A stretch of 64,000 bases of DNA. Source: Porphyromonadaceae bacterium UBA4262 (lineage in GTDB: Bacteria > Bacteroidota > Bacteroidia > Bacteroidales > Muribaculaceae). This document shows positions 26,483 through 35,258 of the stretch, in pieces. Each line of letters starts with the position of its first letter. Position 1 is the stretch's first letter. Location: contig DGWI01000002.1 of assembly GCA_002396085.1 (NCBI GenBank), positions 37,389 to 101,388 on the forward strand, in the 5' to 3' direction. The translations under genes were made by a program, and so were the position numbers. The notes under the pieces were generated by a model, which was given only the letters and a program-made list of their open reading frames with translations, was not told the origin of the DNA and ran no database searches.

Positions 26483-29323
26483 ATGAACCTGAACGGTAAA
26501 GAAACCGACTGCGTGTCCGTGCTTGGAGCGCGTGTCCATAACCTCAAGAACATAGACGTTGATATTCCCCACTATCAACTCACCGTCATCACCGGACTGA
26601 GCGGTAGCGGGAAGTCGTCATTGGCCTTCGACACCATCTTTGCCGAGGGACAACGTCGTTATCTCGAGACGTTCTCGGCCTATGCCCGCAATATGCTCGG
26701 TGTGCTCGAACGCCCCGATGTCGATAAGATTTCAGGTCTGAACCCGGTCATTTCCATCGGGCAAAAGACCACCAATAAAAACCCGCGCTCGACGGTCGGT
26801 ACAACAACCGAGGTCTATGACTACCTGCGACTGCTCTATGCACGAGCCGCCGATGCCTTTAGTTACATCTCGGGCAAACCGATGGTCAAGTATACCGTCG
26901 ACAAGATTCTGTCGCTCATTCTTGACAAGTATGACGGTCACAAGATTTATCTGCTGGCACCCATGGTCAAGAACCGCAAGGGACACTACAAGGATCTCTT
27001 TGAGACCCTGCGCAAGAAGGGCTATCTGCATGTGCGGGTCGACGGCGAATTGCGCGAGATTACATTCGGCATGAAGCTTGACCGATACAAGAATCACTCG
27101 GTCGAACTTGTCGTGGACAGGCTCAAGGTGGCTCGCAAGGACGAGAAGCGTCTGCTTGAGTCGGTCGAGAAAACATTCAAGCAGGGTGGGGACCAACTCA
27201 TGATTTTGGATGTCGAGAGCAACCAACTAGGATTCTACAGCAAGACACTCATGGATCCTGACACGGGATTGAGTTATCAGGAGCCGGCACCACACAATTT
27301 CTCGTTCAACTCGCCACTGGGAGCGTGTCCCAAGTGCAAGGGACTGGGATATGTCAACATTGTCGACCGCGAGAAGATTATGCCCGACACAACGCTCTCG
27401 ATTCGTGCGGGAGGCATCCTGCCGCTGGGCAAATACAAGAATTCGCTTGTCTTCTGGCAGATTCAAGCCATCTGTGAGAAGTATGGCTGCACGCTCGATA
27501 CTCCCATCTGCGACTTGCCCGAAGATGTCATCGACGACATCATGAACGGCACGGGTGAGGAACGCCTCAACATTCGCACCGAGACCATGAGCACCAGCAA
27601 CTATTTCCTAACCTATGAGGGGCTTGTCAAGTACATCGAGATGCAACAAGACGACACCGCCACAACGCAGGCACAGAAGTGGGCAGGGCAGTTCTACTCG
27701 CGGCAGCAGTGTCCCGAGTGCCATGGACAACGGCTCAACATCGAGTCGCTGCACTACAGGTTGGCCGGTAAGAACATTGCCGAACTCGCGTCGATGGACA
27801 TCACCGAACTGCGCGACTGGATGGCCAATCTGCAGCATGTGCTGCCCCCGCAGAAGTGGGCAATTGCTAGCGAGATTGTCAAAGAAATACAGTCGCGACT
27901 CAACTTCATGCTTGATGTCGGGCTCGACTATGTTTCGCTCAATAGGTCATCGGCTTCGCTATCGGGCGGAGAGAGCCAGCGCATACGCCTGGCCACCCAG
28001 ATTGGCTCACAACTGGTCAATGTGCTGTATATCCTTGACGAGCCTAGCATCGGGCTGCACCAGCGCGACAACAAGCGACTCATCGACTCGCTCAAGCGGC
28101 TGCGCGATGACGGCAACACCATCATCGTTGTTGAGCACGACCGTGACATGATGCTTGAGGCCGACTATCTGGTGGACATAGGCCCCAAGGCGGGGCGCAG
28201 GGGAGGTAATGTGGTGTTTGCCGGAACACCTCAGCAGATGCTGCAGCAAGACACCATCACGGCACAGTACCTCAACGGAATGATGTGCATCCCTGTTCCA
28301 GCCGAGCGTCGCCAGGGCAACGGCAAGACGTTGACCCTGCGTGGATGCCGTGGCAACAACCTCAAGGGCGTGGACGTGTCGTTGCCGTTGGGTACATTTA
28401 TCTGCGTGACGGGTGTTAGTGGCAGTGGCAAGTCTAGCCTGATTAATGGCACATTGCAGCCCATCCTCAGCCAACACTTCTATCGCTCTAACACCGAGCC
28501 GCTGCCCTACGATGCCATCGAGGGGCTGGAGCATGTTGACAAGGTGGTCACCGTCGACCAGTCGCCCCTGGGACGCACGCCACGTTCCAACCCTGCAACC
28601 TATACTGGAGTGTTCTCCGACATTCGCAACTTGTTTGTCAATCTGCCTGAGTCCAAGATTCGTGGTTACAAGTCTGGACGATTCTCGTTCAACATCAGTG
28701 GCGGCCGTTGTGAGGTCTGCAAAGGGAATGGGTATAAAGTGGTGGAAATGAACTTCTTACCTGATGTGCTCGTCCCGTGCGAAGAATGTGGTGGAAAACG
28801 CTATAACCGTGAAACTCTGGAGGTTAGGTTCAAGGGCAAGTCGATTGCTGAAGTCCTTGACATGACGATAAATCAAGCCGTTGAATTTTTTGATGCCATT
28901 CCAGCCATTCTCAACAAGATTAAGGTGCTCCAAGATGTTGGACTGGGATATATCAAACTCGGACAACCATCGAGCACACTCTCGGGTGGGGAGAGCCAAC
29001 GGGTGAAACTGGCAGCCGAACTCTCGAAGCGTGACACTGGGCGGACAGTCTACATTCTGGACGAGCCGACTACCGGACTCCATTTCGAAGATATTAAGGT
29101 GCTTTTGGGCGTATTGACAAAATTGGTCCAAAAAGGAAATACTGTCATCGTCATCGAGCACAACCTTGACGTGATCAAGTGCGCCGACTACATCATCGAC
29201 ATGGGACCCGAAGGGGGCCGAGGGGGTGGGAGAGTGGTAGCCACTGGAACACCTGAGCAGGTGGCACAGAACCATGAGTCCATTACGGCAACCTATCTCA
29301 AGCAGGAACTCAAACGCCAATGA
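26483..29323 (+). CDS. uvrA: Excinuclease ABC subunit A
   Basis: A 946-residue nucleotide-excision repair damage-recognition ATPase. Two ABC modules are seen: Walker A GLSGSGKSSLAFDT near residue 36 and GVSGSGKSSLING near 650; signatures SLSGGESQRIRLA and TLSGGESQRVKLA. Zinc-binding Cys pairs occur in CPKCKGLG, CPECHGQR and CEVCKGNGY/CEECGGKRY. Length matches the family. A long non-coding stretch follows it. Confidence 0.97.
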   Translation: MNLNGKETDCVSVLGARVHNLKNIDVDIPHYQLTVITGLSGSGKSSLAFDTIFAEGQRRYLETFSAYARNMLGVLERPDVDKISGLNPVISIGQKTTNKNPRSTVGTTTEVYDYLRLLYARAADAFSYISGKPMVKYTVDKILSLILDKYDGHKIYLLAPMVKNRKGHYKDLFETLRKKGYLHVRVDGELREITFGMKLDRYKNHSVELVVDRLKVARKDEKRLLESVEKTFKQGGDQLMILDVESNQLGFYSKTLMDPDTGLSYQEPAPHNFSFNSPLGACPKCKGLGYVNIVDREKIMPDTTLSIRAGGILPLGKYKNSLVFWQIQAICEKYGCTLDTPICDLPEDVIDDIMNGTGEERLNIRTETMSTSNYFLTYEGLVKYIEMQQDDTATTQAQKWAGQFYSRQQCPECHGQRLNIESLHYRLAGKNIAELASMDITELRDWMANLQHVLPPQKWAIASEIVKEIQSRLNFMLDVGLDYVSLNRSSASLSGGESQRIRLATQIGSQLVNVLYILDEPSIGLHQRDNKRLIDSLKRLRDDGNTIIVVEHDRDMMLEADYLVDIGPKAGRRGGNVVFAGTPQQMLQQDTITAQYLNGMMCIPVPAERRQGNGKTLTLRGCRGNNLKGVDVSLPLGTFICVTGVSGSGKSSLINGTLQPILSQHFYRSNTEPLPYDAIEGLEHVDKVVTVDQSPLGRTPRSNPATYTGVFSDIRNLFVNLPESKIRGYKSGRFSFNISGGRCEVCKGNGYKVVEMNFLPDVLVPCEECGGKRYNRETLEVRFKGKSIAEVLDMTINQAVEFFDAIPAILNKIKVLQDVGLGYIKLGQPSSTLSGGESQRVKLAAELSKRDTGRTVYILDEPTTGLHFEDIKVLLGVLTKLVQKGNTVIVIEHNLDVIKCADYIIDMGPEGGRGGGRVVATGTPEQVAQNHESITATYLKQELKRQ

Positions 29324-29494
29324 ACAACCCCTGGCAGATGAAGTGAAACCTTCTTTGTGTCGGTTGCCATTTATGGTCTTTTGCGCAGTTGTAAAGATGG
29401 AGAGATAGGGCACACTGCACTGCTTGCTCAGCACAACTCAGATCCACGATCTTGTAAAAACAAATTCTAGACCGAAATCGGCACATTTTGCATG

Positions 29495-29532
29495 AATTTC
29501 CGCGATTTTTCTGGCCAAAAATCGCGGAAATT
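29495..29532. terminator. Perfect 16-bp inverted repeat after uvrA
   Basis: 29495-29510 pairs perfectly with 29517-29532 around the loop CTGGCC. It lies 172 bases beyond the uvrA stop and is followed by TTTTCC. It is a plausible terminator, though far from the gene. Confidence 0.55.
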
Positions 29533-30503
29533 TTCCTTTCATGGGGTGGGATAGGGTGATTTTTCGACTTTTTCCCACTTTTTGGGCCCATCTAGCGCGG
29601 AATACCAATTTATAATATAATCATCTGAATAACTGAGCGGTAAGTGGATTTTTAGCCTCGCTCAATTTTCTCAGATTTTTCTGCTCGTTTTCCTCATCAG
29701 TTTTTCTCTAAAAATTACAAGCATTTTGAGTTGAGCCCCAAAATGGTAATTTGACGACACTCTACCATGCCAAGTTTGCTAATTTGAATTTGCAAATTTA
29801 GCAGAGGGTTTGCTTTTTGCTTACTGCTCGTTGCGAATCTAAATACTAAATTTGCAGTCCGCGACCCCGTTTGCAATCTTGACAATGGGAGGTGGAATCG
29901 AGAATTTACACTCACGCAGTTTCTATTTGCACTGTTTTTGGCAATTAACATTTGTTTTTATAGTATATAAAACACTGAAACCCAACGATATAAAATAAAA
30001 ACCTAAAGTATTGCTTTTAGAAATATTGAGTATTTGTGTGCGCATGTGATTTTGGTGGTAAAATATTGATATAAACCACTGGAAATACATCAAATAGCGA
30101 TATATAGTTAAAGTGTTTTCGATGTTTGTTAATTTGGCTTTGTAATCTCATCGTTGAGATGTCCAAATGAGATTTTTAACTCCGAATTTAAAAATTTACG
30201 TTTAAAAATTTGGCTGTTTCAAAAATCATTCTTAAATTTGCAATCGCAAAATTTGAAAAAGCGAATTGGACGTTTGCGTTTGCAATCAGCATTTGCGCTC
30301 TCCTGTTCCACCATTTTTTACCTTTTGCAAAGATGGGTATGATTTGATATGGAAATTTCGGGATCCTGATGAAGGTTGCTATTGCTTCAGATTTTTTCTG
30401 ACTTTTTCATGGCGTTCACTAAACTCACTTTTTCGGCAGAAAATTTTGCCTGGCAAAAAATGAATATTTTCTGCGGATTGATTTTGATGTCAAAAATTCA
30501 GAT

Positions 30504-30520
30504 TTGTCATTATTTGACAA
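30504..30520. promoter_or_regulatory. Candidate operator for HTH regulator
   Basis: TTGTCA-TTATT-TGACAA, a 6-bp inverted repeat with a 5-base spacer, 50 bases upstream of the HTH gene start. Size and spacing suit a dimeric repressor site, suggesting autoregulation (inference). Confidence 0.4.
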
Positions 30521-30569
30521 TCGAAAATTGACGCTGAATGATTCCTCAGTAATCTAAATTGACTGACCT

Positions 30570-31106
30570 ATGAATGATATTGTTTCGCGACTCAAGTTCT
30601 TTCTCCAGCAGATGGGGATTGCTACTACTGCCTTCGCTGATGTCTGTGGCATACCACGGCCATCGCTCTCACAGTTGCTTAATGGACGAAACAAGAAGGT
30701 GAGTAACGAAGTCATCGACAAGATTCACAGTGCTTATCCCGAACTCAATATGATGTGGCTCATGTTTGGTGATGGTGAGATGCTTGGTCCAAATGCGAAC
30801 TCCGAGGTCAATCCAACTGATGCTCAACTTGGCGAGAATGACTTTCCTGGCAATGCGCAAGCCGCTGCTCCGCGTGAGCAGCATGTGCAGCAAAGCATCA
30901 ACTTTGATGTCGATGAGCCCAGTTCTTATACTCCTCGCAAGGCCACTTCGGCTTCGCAGAGGCAGAGCAGTATTGTTGACAGTGCCATCGCATCGGCCAG
31001 GGCCAAGGTGGATGTCACTGCAACGCGTGGTGGTGCTGCAGGTCGACAAATCACCCAAGTCGTCATTATCTACAGTGATGGCTCAACGCAGGTCATTCAA
31101 CCTTAA
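30570..31106 (+). CDS. HTH (XRE/phage-repressor-like) regulator
   Basis: A 178-residue protein. Residues ~1-65 form a helix-turn-helix domain of the XRE/CI type (VSRLKFFLQQMGIATTAFAD, then GIPRPSLSQLLNGRNKKVSN), followed by INDKIHSAYPELNMMWLMFGDGEML, a pattern often seen in Bacteroidales repressors. Residues ~75-150 are low-complexity and probably disordered; the C-terminus QITQVVIIYSDGSTQVIQP is a short beta-like segment. There is no peptidase domain. The large non-coding region and palindrome upstream suggest it regulates its own promoter. Confidence 0.75.
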   Translation: MNDIVSRLKFFLQQMGIATTAFADVCGIPRPSLSQLLNGRNKKVSNEVIDKIHSAYPELNMMWLMFGDGEMLGPNANSEVNPTDAQLGENDFPGNAQAAAPREQHVQQSINFDVDEPSSYTPRKATSASQRQSSIVDSAIASARAKVDVTATRGGAAGRQITQVVIIYSDGSTQVIQP

Positions 31107-31177
31107 TCAACAGCAACCCTTCGAGGCGCATCGCTGCGCCCGCACATACAAACCATAATAAGATTACCTTTTTAGTC

Positions 31178-31207
31178 AAGGGCCGCAGACACATCGCTGC
31201 AGCCCTT
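31178..31207 (+). terminator. Terminator after HTH gene
   Basis: AAGGGCCGCAG (31178-31188) pairs with CTGCAGCCCTT (31197-31207, one mismatch), followed by TTT. A second small hairpin GGCGCA-TCGC-TGCGCC lies at 31125-31140. Confidence 0.65.
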
Positions 31208-31223
31208 TTTGTTGTTCTATCTC

Positions 31224-33413
31224 TTATCGGATAAACAGGAGTTCGCGGTATTTGGGCAGTGGCCACATCTCGTCATCTACCATCAGTTCCAGTTTATCCA
31301 CATGATAGCGGATGGTAGCCAGTTGTGATGCCACGGTGTCGTGATAGGCAATGGCACGTGACCTGAGGTCCTCAATGCGATTGGCCACTTTGCGATATTC
31401 GACCATGCGCCCCACCTCATCCTTGATGACCTGCATGTGTGCCGACATGGTCTCAATCATCGTCATGTCATGTGTTGCCATTTGCTCGAATTTGTCGGGC
31501 GAAAACAGTGACTTGATCTTGTACACATTGTCGAGCAGCAGCGACTGGTAGCGGGTGGCAACAGGCAGAATGTGGTTCAACGCCAGGTCACCCAGCACTC
31601 GGGCCTCAATCTGCACCTTCTTGACATACATTTCCCATTTTACCTCGTTGCGTGCCTCTAACTCCACGCGCGACAACACACCCGTTTCGCCGAACATTTC
31701 AATCACCTCGGGCAGCAGGTAGTTGTCAAAGATGAGTGGAACCGATGTTTCGCAGTCCAGACCGCGTCGTTCGGCCTCTTGCTGCCACGCGTCGCTGTAG
31801 CCATTGCCGTCGAAGTGTACCGCCCGCGATTGCTTGATTAGGCGTTTGACCTCGGTCAGGATAGCGTCGCCTAGCGGGGTGCCATCAGCCACATGCCGTT
31901 CTACGGCAGTGTGAAACCACTGCAACTGCTGGGCAACGGCTGCGTTGAGCGCAATCATCGCCGAGGCACAGTTGGCACTTGACCCGACAGCGCGGAATTC
32001 AAATCGGTTGCCCGTGAAGGCAAACGGCGAGGTGCGGTTGCGGTCGGTATTGTCCACCATCAACTCGGGTATCTGACTCACCTTCAGGTTTAGTTCCTCG
32101 TGGGCGTCGAAGTTGAGATTGTCGTCGCGCTCATCGTCAACAAGGCTGCTCAGCACTTGGCTCAATTGTGTGCCCAGAAACATCGAGATGATGGCAGGTG
32201 GGGCTTCGTTGCCGCCCAGACGATGGGCGTTGGTCGCCGAGGCAATTGACGCCTTCAGCAGGCCGTTATAGCGGTGCACGGCAGCCATCACACATGACAA
32301 GAACGTGATGAATTGCAGATTCTCTTGCGGTGTTTTTCCTGGCTTGAACAGTTGCACTCCGGTGTCGGTGCCCAGACTCCAATTGTTGTGCTTGCCGCTG
32401 CCGTTCACGCCAGCAAACGGCTTCTCGTGCAGCAGCACACGGAAGTGGTGCCGGCGGGCGACCTGGGCCATCAGCGACATCAGCAGCAGGTTGTGGTCGT
32501 TGGCAAGGTTGGTCTCCTCGTAGATGGGGGCCAACTCAAACTGGTTGGGGGCAACTTCATTGTGGCGCGTCTTGACCGGAATGCCCAAGCGATGACACTC
32601 AATCTCCAGGTCGAGCATGAACTCCTCGACACGCATCGGGATAGCACCGAAGTAGTGGTCTTCCAGTTGCTGGTTCTTGGCGCTCTCGTGGCCCATCAGT
32701 GTGCGGCCAGTCAGTGCCAGGTCGGGGCGGGCTGCATATAGCGCCTCGTCGACCAGAAAATATTCTTGCTCCCATCCCAGGTAGGAGATGACATGCTTCA
32801 CATTGGGGTCGAAGAGTCGTGCCACGGCTGTGCCTGCACGGTCGATGCTGTTCAAGGCGCGCAGTAGCGGGGTCTTATAGTCAAGCGACTCGCCGCTGTA
32901 GGCGATAAAGATGGTGGGGATGCACAGTGTGTTGTCGTGGATGAATGCAGGCGATGAGATGTCCCAGGCCGAGTAGCCCCGCGCCTCAAAGGTGTTGCGG
33001 ATGCCACCGTTGGGAAAACTCGATGCGTCGGGCTCCTGCTGCACCAGCAGACGGCCGTCAAACTGCTCAATCACGCCGCCCTTGCCGTCATGCTCGATAA
33101 ACGAATCGTGTTTCTCGGCTGTGCCGTCGGTCAACGGGTGGAACCAGTGGGTGTAGTGCGTCACGCCATGGTCCAGCGCCCATTGCTTCATTCCTGCAGC
33201 CACGTCGTTGGCCAGTGTGCGGTCTAGCGGAGCCTTTTCGTCGATGGCACGGGTCAGGGCCATGTAGGTCTCGCGCGACAAGTATTCAAACATCTGCTTG
33301 CGGTTGAACACCATGCAGCCATAGTAGCGACTGGGCGGCTCACTCGGGATAGCCACCCTGATGGGCGAGCGGTTGAAGGCTACCTCAACCTCCTTGAATC
33401 TCAAATGTGACAT
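31224..33413 (-). CDS. glnN: Glutamine synthetase type III
   Basis: A 729-residue GSIII enzyme, the large glutamine synthetase typical of Bacteroidota. It makes Gln from Glu, ammonia and ATP. Motifs include GWEQEYFLVDEALY, KTRHNEVAPNQFELAPIYEE, the ATP-site region VNGSGKHNNWSLGTDTG and FRAVGSSANCA. It starts at ATG 33413 (MSHLRFKEVEVAF, the usual GSIII N-terminus). The leader carries a strong hairpin (33432-33450) downstream of a clear promoter, implying regulated expression. Confidence 0.96.
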   Translation of the reverse strand: MSHLRFKEVEVAFNRSPIRVAIPSEPPSRYYGCMVFNRKQMFEYLSRETYMALTRAIDEKAPLDRTLANDVAAGMKQWALDHGVTHYTHWFHPLTDGTAEKHDSFIEHDGKGGVIEQFDGRLLVQQEPDASSFPNGGIRNTFEARGYSAWDISSPAFIHDNTLCIPTIFIAYSGESLDYKTPLLRALNSIDRAGTAVARLFDPNVKHVISYLGWEQEYFLVDEALYAARPDLALTGRTLMGHESAKNQQLEDHYFGAIPMRVEEFMLDLEIECHRLGIPVKTRHNEVAPNQFELAPIYEETNLANDHNLLLMSLMAQVARRHHFRVLLHEKPFAGVNGSGKHNNWSLGTDTGVQLFKPGKTPQENLQFITFLSCVMAAVHRYNGLLKASIASATNAHRLGGNEAPPAIISMFLGTQLSQVLSSLVDDERDDNLNFDAHEELNLKVSQIPELMVDNTDRNRTSPFAFTGNRFEFRAVGSSANCASAMIALNAAVAQQLQWFHTAVERHVADGTPLGDAILTEVKRLIKQSRAVHFDGNGYSDAWQQEAERRGLDCETSVPLIFDNYLLPEVIEMFGETGVLSRVELEARNEVKWEMYVKKVQIEARVLGDLALNHILPVATRYQSLLLDNVYKIKSLFSPDKFEQMATHDMTMIETMSAHMQVIKDEVGRMVEYRKVANRIEDLRSRAIAYHDTVASQLATIRYHVDKLELMVDDEMWPLPKYRELLFIR

Positions 33414-33431
33414 ATTCGCTTGTCTCTATTT

Positions 33432-33450
33432 AGGTGGGGCTACCCCACCT
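33432..33450 (-). promoter_or_regulatory. Hairpin in glnN leader
   Basis: AGGTGGGG (33432-33439) pairs perfectly with CCCCACCT (33443-33450) around a 3-base loop. On the minus strand it lies between the glnN promoter and start codon, ending about 18 bases before the ATG, so it could control translation or act as an attenuator. Confidence 0.55.
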
Positions 33451-33477
33451 TAGTCTTATTTCCCTAATAATATGCCG

Positions 33478-33509
33478 CAAAATTACAAACATTTCTTCAT
33501 TCTCGCAAG
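33478..33509 (-). promoter_or_regulatory. Promoter CTTG-N20-TAATTTTG for glnN
   Basis: On the minus strand, -7 box TAATTTTG at 33478-33485 with CTTG (33506-33509) 20 bases upstream. The predicted leader is about 60 bases. Confidence 0.6.
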
Positions 33510-33556
33510 CACATACAATGAATCCCTTCCAAATGAATCAGAATAGGAGTCCTTGA

Positions 33557-33574
33557 TTGACTGCACTTAGTCAA
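33557..33574 (-). terminator. Possible hairpin after exported protein gene
   Basis: TTGACT (33557-33562) pairs with AGTCAA (33569-33574), within a longer imperfect repeat CCTTGA/TCAAGG. It lies just downstream of the stop codon of the minus-strand gene. Confidence 0.35.
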
Positions 33575-33583
33575 GGTGAATTT

Positions 33584-35098
33584 CTACTTTGGGCTGATGA
33601 TGAGCAATGGCTCGGTGTTCCATAGTGTTATTTTCAGTCCATTGTTGTTCCACACTCGCTCTTGATTGGTTGTCGCAGGTTTTCCAAGCATTTGGCTCAC
33701 TGTATTGATCATTTGTTGTGACAATCGTTTTTCGTTGATCTTGTTGAATCCACCGTTTAGTAAGGCTTGCGTGTTAAGCCATTCGATGACGATGTAGTCA
33801 ATAACTCTTGATTCCTTGTCAAAGCCATAGGTCGTTATCTGCGTCAGTCGGCGATCAATCAAGTGGTAATAACGCATTTCCTGCAGATTGGGCTTGCTTA
33901 CATCCTGCACATGGCATGACTGGAACAGGCCGTTAGTGATGCCTCCATTCTGTTCCTCAAAGGCCGTTGCGTCGGCTAGTGTCGAGGTCTTGAGTTTGGG
34001 CAAGAAGTGCTTGAGCGTCTTTTTGACGGTGTTTTGGTTCGTGTAGAGAATAGGATCACGCTTCAGCGTCAGTCGAGTGATGCGAATTGAGTCGCGCTCG
34101 ATGTCTACAATGCCACAATGATTCTTCGTGCCATTGTACCAGCAGAGTGCACCGTCGTTCTGCCGATTCCGGTCATATATGCTCGAGTTGACCTGTGACG
34201 AGAGTTTTCGGCCCATGCTCCACACTTTGTGTACATTCTTGCCGTCAAAGCGTTCAATATAGGTGTCATGACGATTGCTGGCGAGCAGATGAATCTTGCC
34301 GTTATACACAAAAGCGGCATGATAGGCCGTGTCAATCTTGGGTTCGAGCCCAAATTTTCCCGAACGCCCTTTCAGGATGTCGTATCTTTGGGCAGGCACA
34401 GAGGCTGGATACTCTTTTATGCCTCTGATGTTGATGGCTTTCCCCTCGCTGGGGTCTGAAATAAACGATACGCCATAGCGCCCACACACATAATATCCGT
34501 CAGGCATCTTAAAGACCCTGTCACCTTTTGAATGATAGGCATGTTCAACCTGATTCTCTTTCTCAATAAAACTCAGATATTGACCAAACTCTCCATGGTC
34601 TGTGTAGTTGACACGATACGTGTTATCTTCATACGCTTGATCACTGACTGCTGGTATTTTTTTCATGAGCCATTCATCGCCCGATGTCTCAATGTAGTAG
34701 TTATTTCCGTTGTCAAATCGACTCTTGATGAGCAGTGAATCGTTGCGGACAAACATCTCATCCCTTGAATCCATGTCGAAGTGACCATCAATGTCGGTCT
34801 TGATGGTCTTGATGCTGTGGTCTGCTGTCGAAATCGCCAATATGTGAAGGAAAATTTCAAAACTAGTCCCGTCGTGTAGTTCCTCATTGAACATGACGAT
34901 GTAGTGACCGTGGTATTTGGTCGCTGCGCACAAGGCTACTTCACTCAATGGATGACAGAATTGTTTGGCATCGATCTCGATGTGTGAGGTGCTTGAATGA
35001 AATGTTTCGCCTTGCGCACAATTCATGCTGAACGAGAAGATGCACAAGGCTAGTGTCATGAGCAATTGCATCATTTGGGGGGCATTGTTCCTTTTCAT
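33584..35098 (-). CDS. Exported protein of unknown function
   Basis: 504 residues when started at ATG 35098; a promoter box at 35141-35148 excludes the in-frame ATG at 35155. The N-terminus MKRNNAPQMMQLLMTLALCIFSFSMNCAQG is a signal peptide; the Cys could be lipidated but the lipobox is poor. The rest has many short beta-prone stretches with aromatic and charged residues (YHGHYIVMFNEE, YYIETSGDEWLMKK, HAAFVYNGKIHLLASNRHD), which could form a beta-propeller, but I recognise no family. It has its own promoter and no operon partner. Confidence 0.7.
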   Translation of the reverse strand: MKRNNAPQMMQLLMTLALCIFSFSMNCAQGETFHSSTSHIEIDAKQFCHPLSEVALCAATKYHGHYIVMFNEELHDGTSFEIFLHILAISTADHSIKTIKTDIDGHFDMDSRDEMFVRNDSLLIKSRFDNGNNYYIETSGDEWLMKKIPAVSDQAYEDNTYRVNYTDHGEFGQYLSFIEKENQVEHAYHSKGDRVFKMPDGYYVCGRYGVSFISDPSEGKAINIRGIKEYPASVPAQRYDILKGRSGKFGLEPKIDTAYHAAFVYNGKIHLLASNRHDTYIERFDGKNVHKVWSMGRKLSSQVNSSIYDRNRQNDGALCWYNGTKNHCGIVDIERDSIRITRLTLKRDPILYTNQNTVKKTLKHFLPKLKTSTLADATAFEEQNGGITNGLFQSCHVQDVSKPNLQEMRYYHLIDRRLTQITTYGFDKESRVIDYIVIEWLNTQALLNGGFNKINEKRLSQQMINTVSQMLGKPATTNQERVWNNNGLKITLWNTEPLLIISPK

Positions 35099-35140
35099 GT
35101 TCTCAACAGTGAAAGATGTGAAACATTCTAGTATTGGACG

Positions 35141-35148
35141 CAAAGTTA
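35141..35148 (-). promoter_or_regulatory. -7 box TAACTTTG for exported protein
   Basis: Minus-strand TAACTTTG, 42 bases upstream of ATG 35098; it supports that start. Confidence 0.55.
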
Positions 35149-35223
35149 CAAACATTTTTGGTCAAATGCAACTCTTCAGTGGTCAGATGGACTGTTGAAT
35201 TAACGAATTTGGTGATTTTGTAG

Positions 35224-35231
35224 TATCTTTG
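35224..35231 (+). promoter_or_regulatory. -7 box TATCTTTG for EamA gene
   Basis: TATCTTTG 27 bases before ATG 35259. The longer frame would start inside this box at 35229, so 35259 is preferred. Confidence 0.55.
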
Positions 35232-35258
35232 CAGCCGTTTTTACTGAGAAAAAGTGCA

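Larger units (their letters stand above)
29324..30569. other. Long AT-rich stretch without a gene
   Basis: About 1.25 kb, visibly richer in A+T than the surrounding genes. No ORF in it looks coding. It holds a perfect 16-bp inverted repeat (29495-29532), several AAATTTGCAA-like patches, an imperfect hairpin near 29778-29802, and a palindrome near its right end (30504-30520). I saw no DnaA-box cluster (TTATCCACA), tRNA or known RNA motif. Confidence 0.7.

Noticed and set aside
29310..30463. Short open frames in the AT-rich gap (for example 29310-29591, 29715-29951, 30154-30342)
   Set aside because: Short, overlapping different strands, low complexity and no start or family support.
29324..30569. 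Replication origin in the AT-rich gap
   Set aside because: No cluster of DnaA boxes, and no dnaA or other origin-linked genes nearby.
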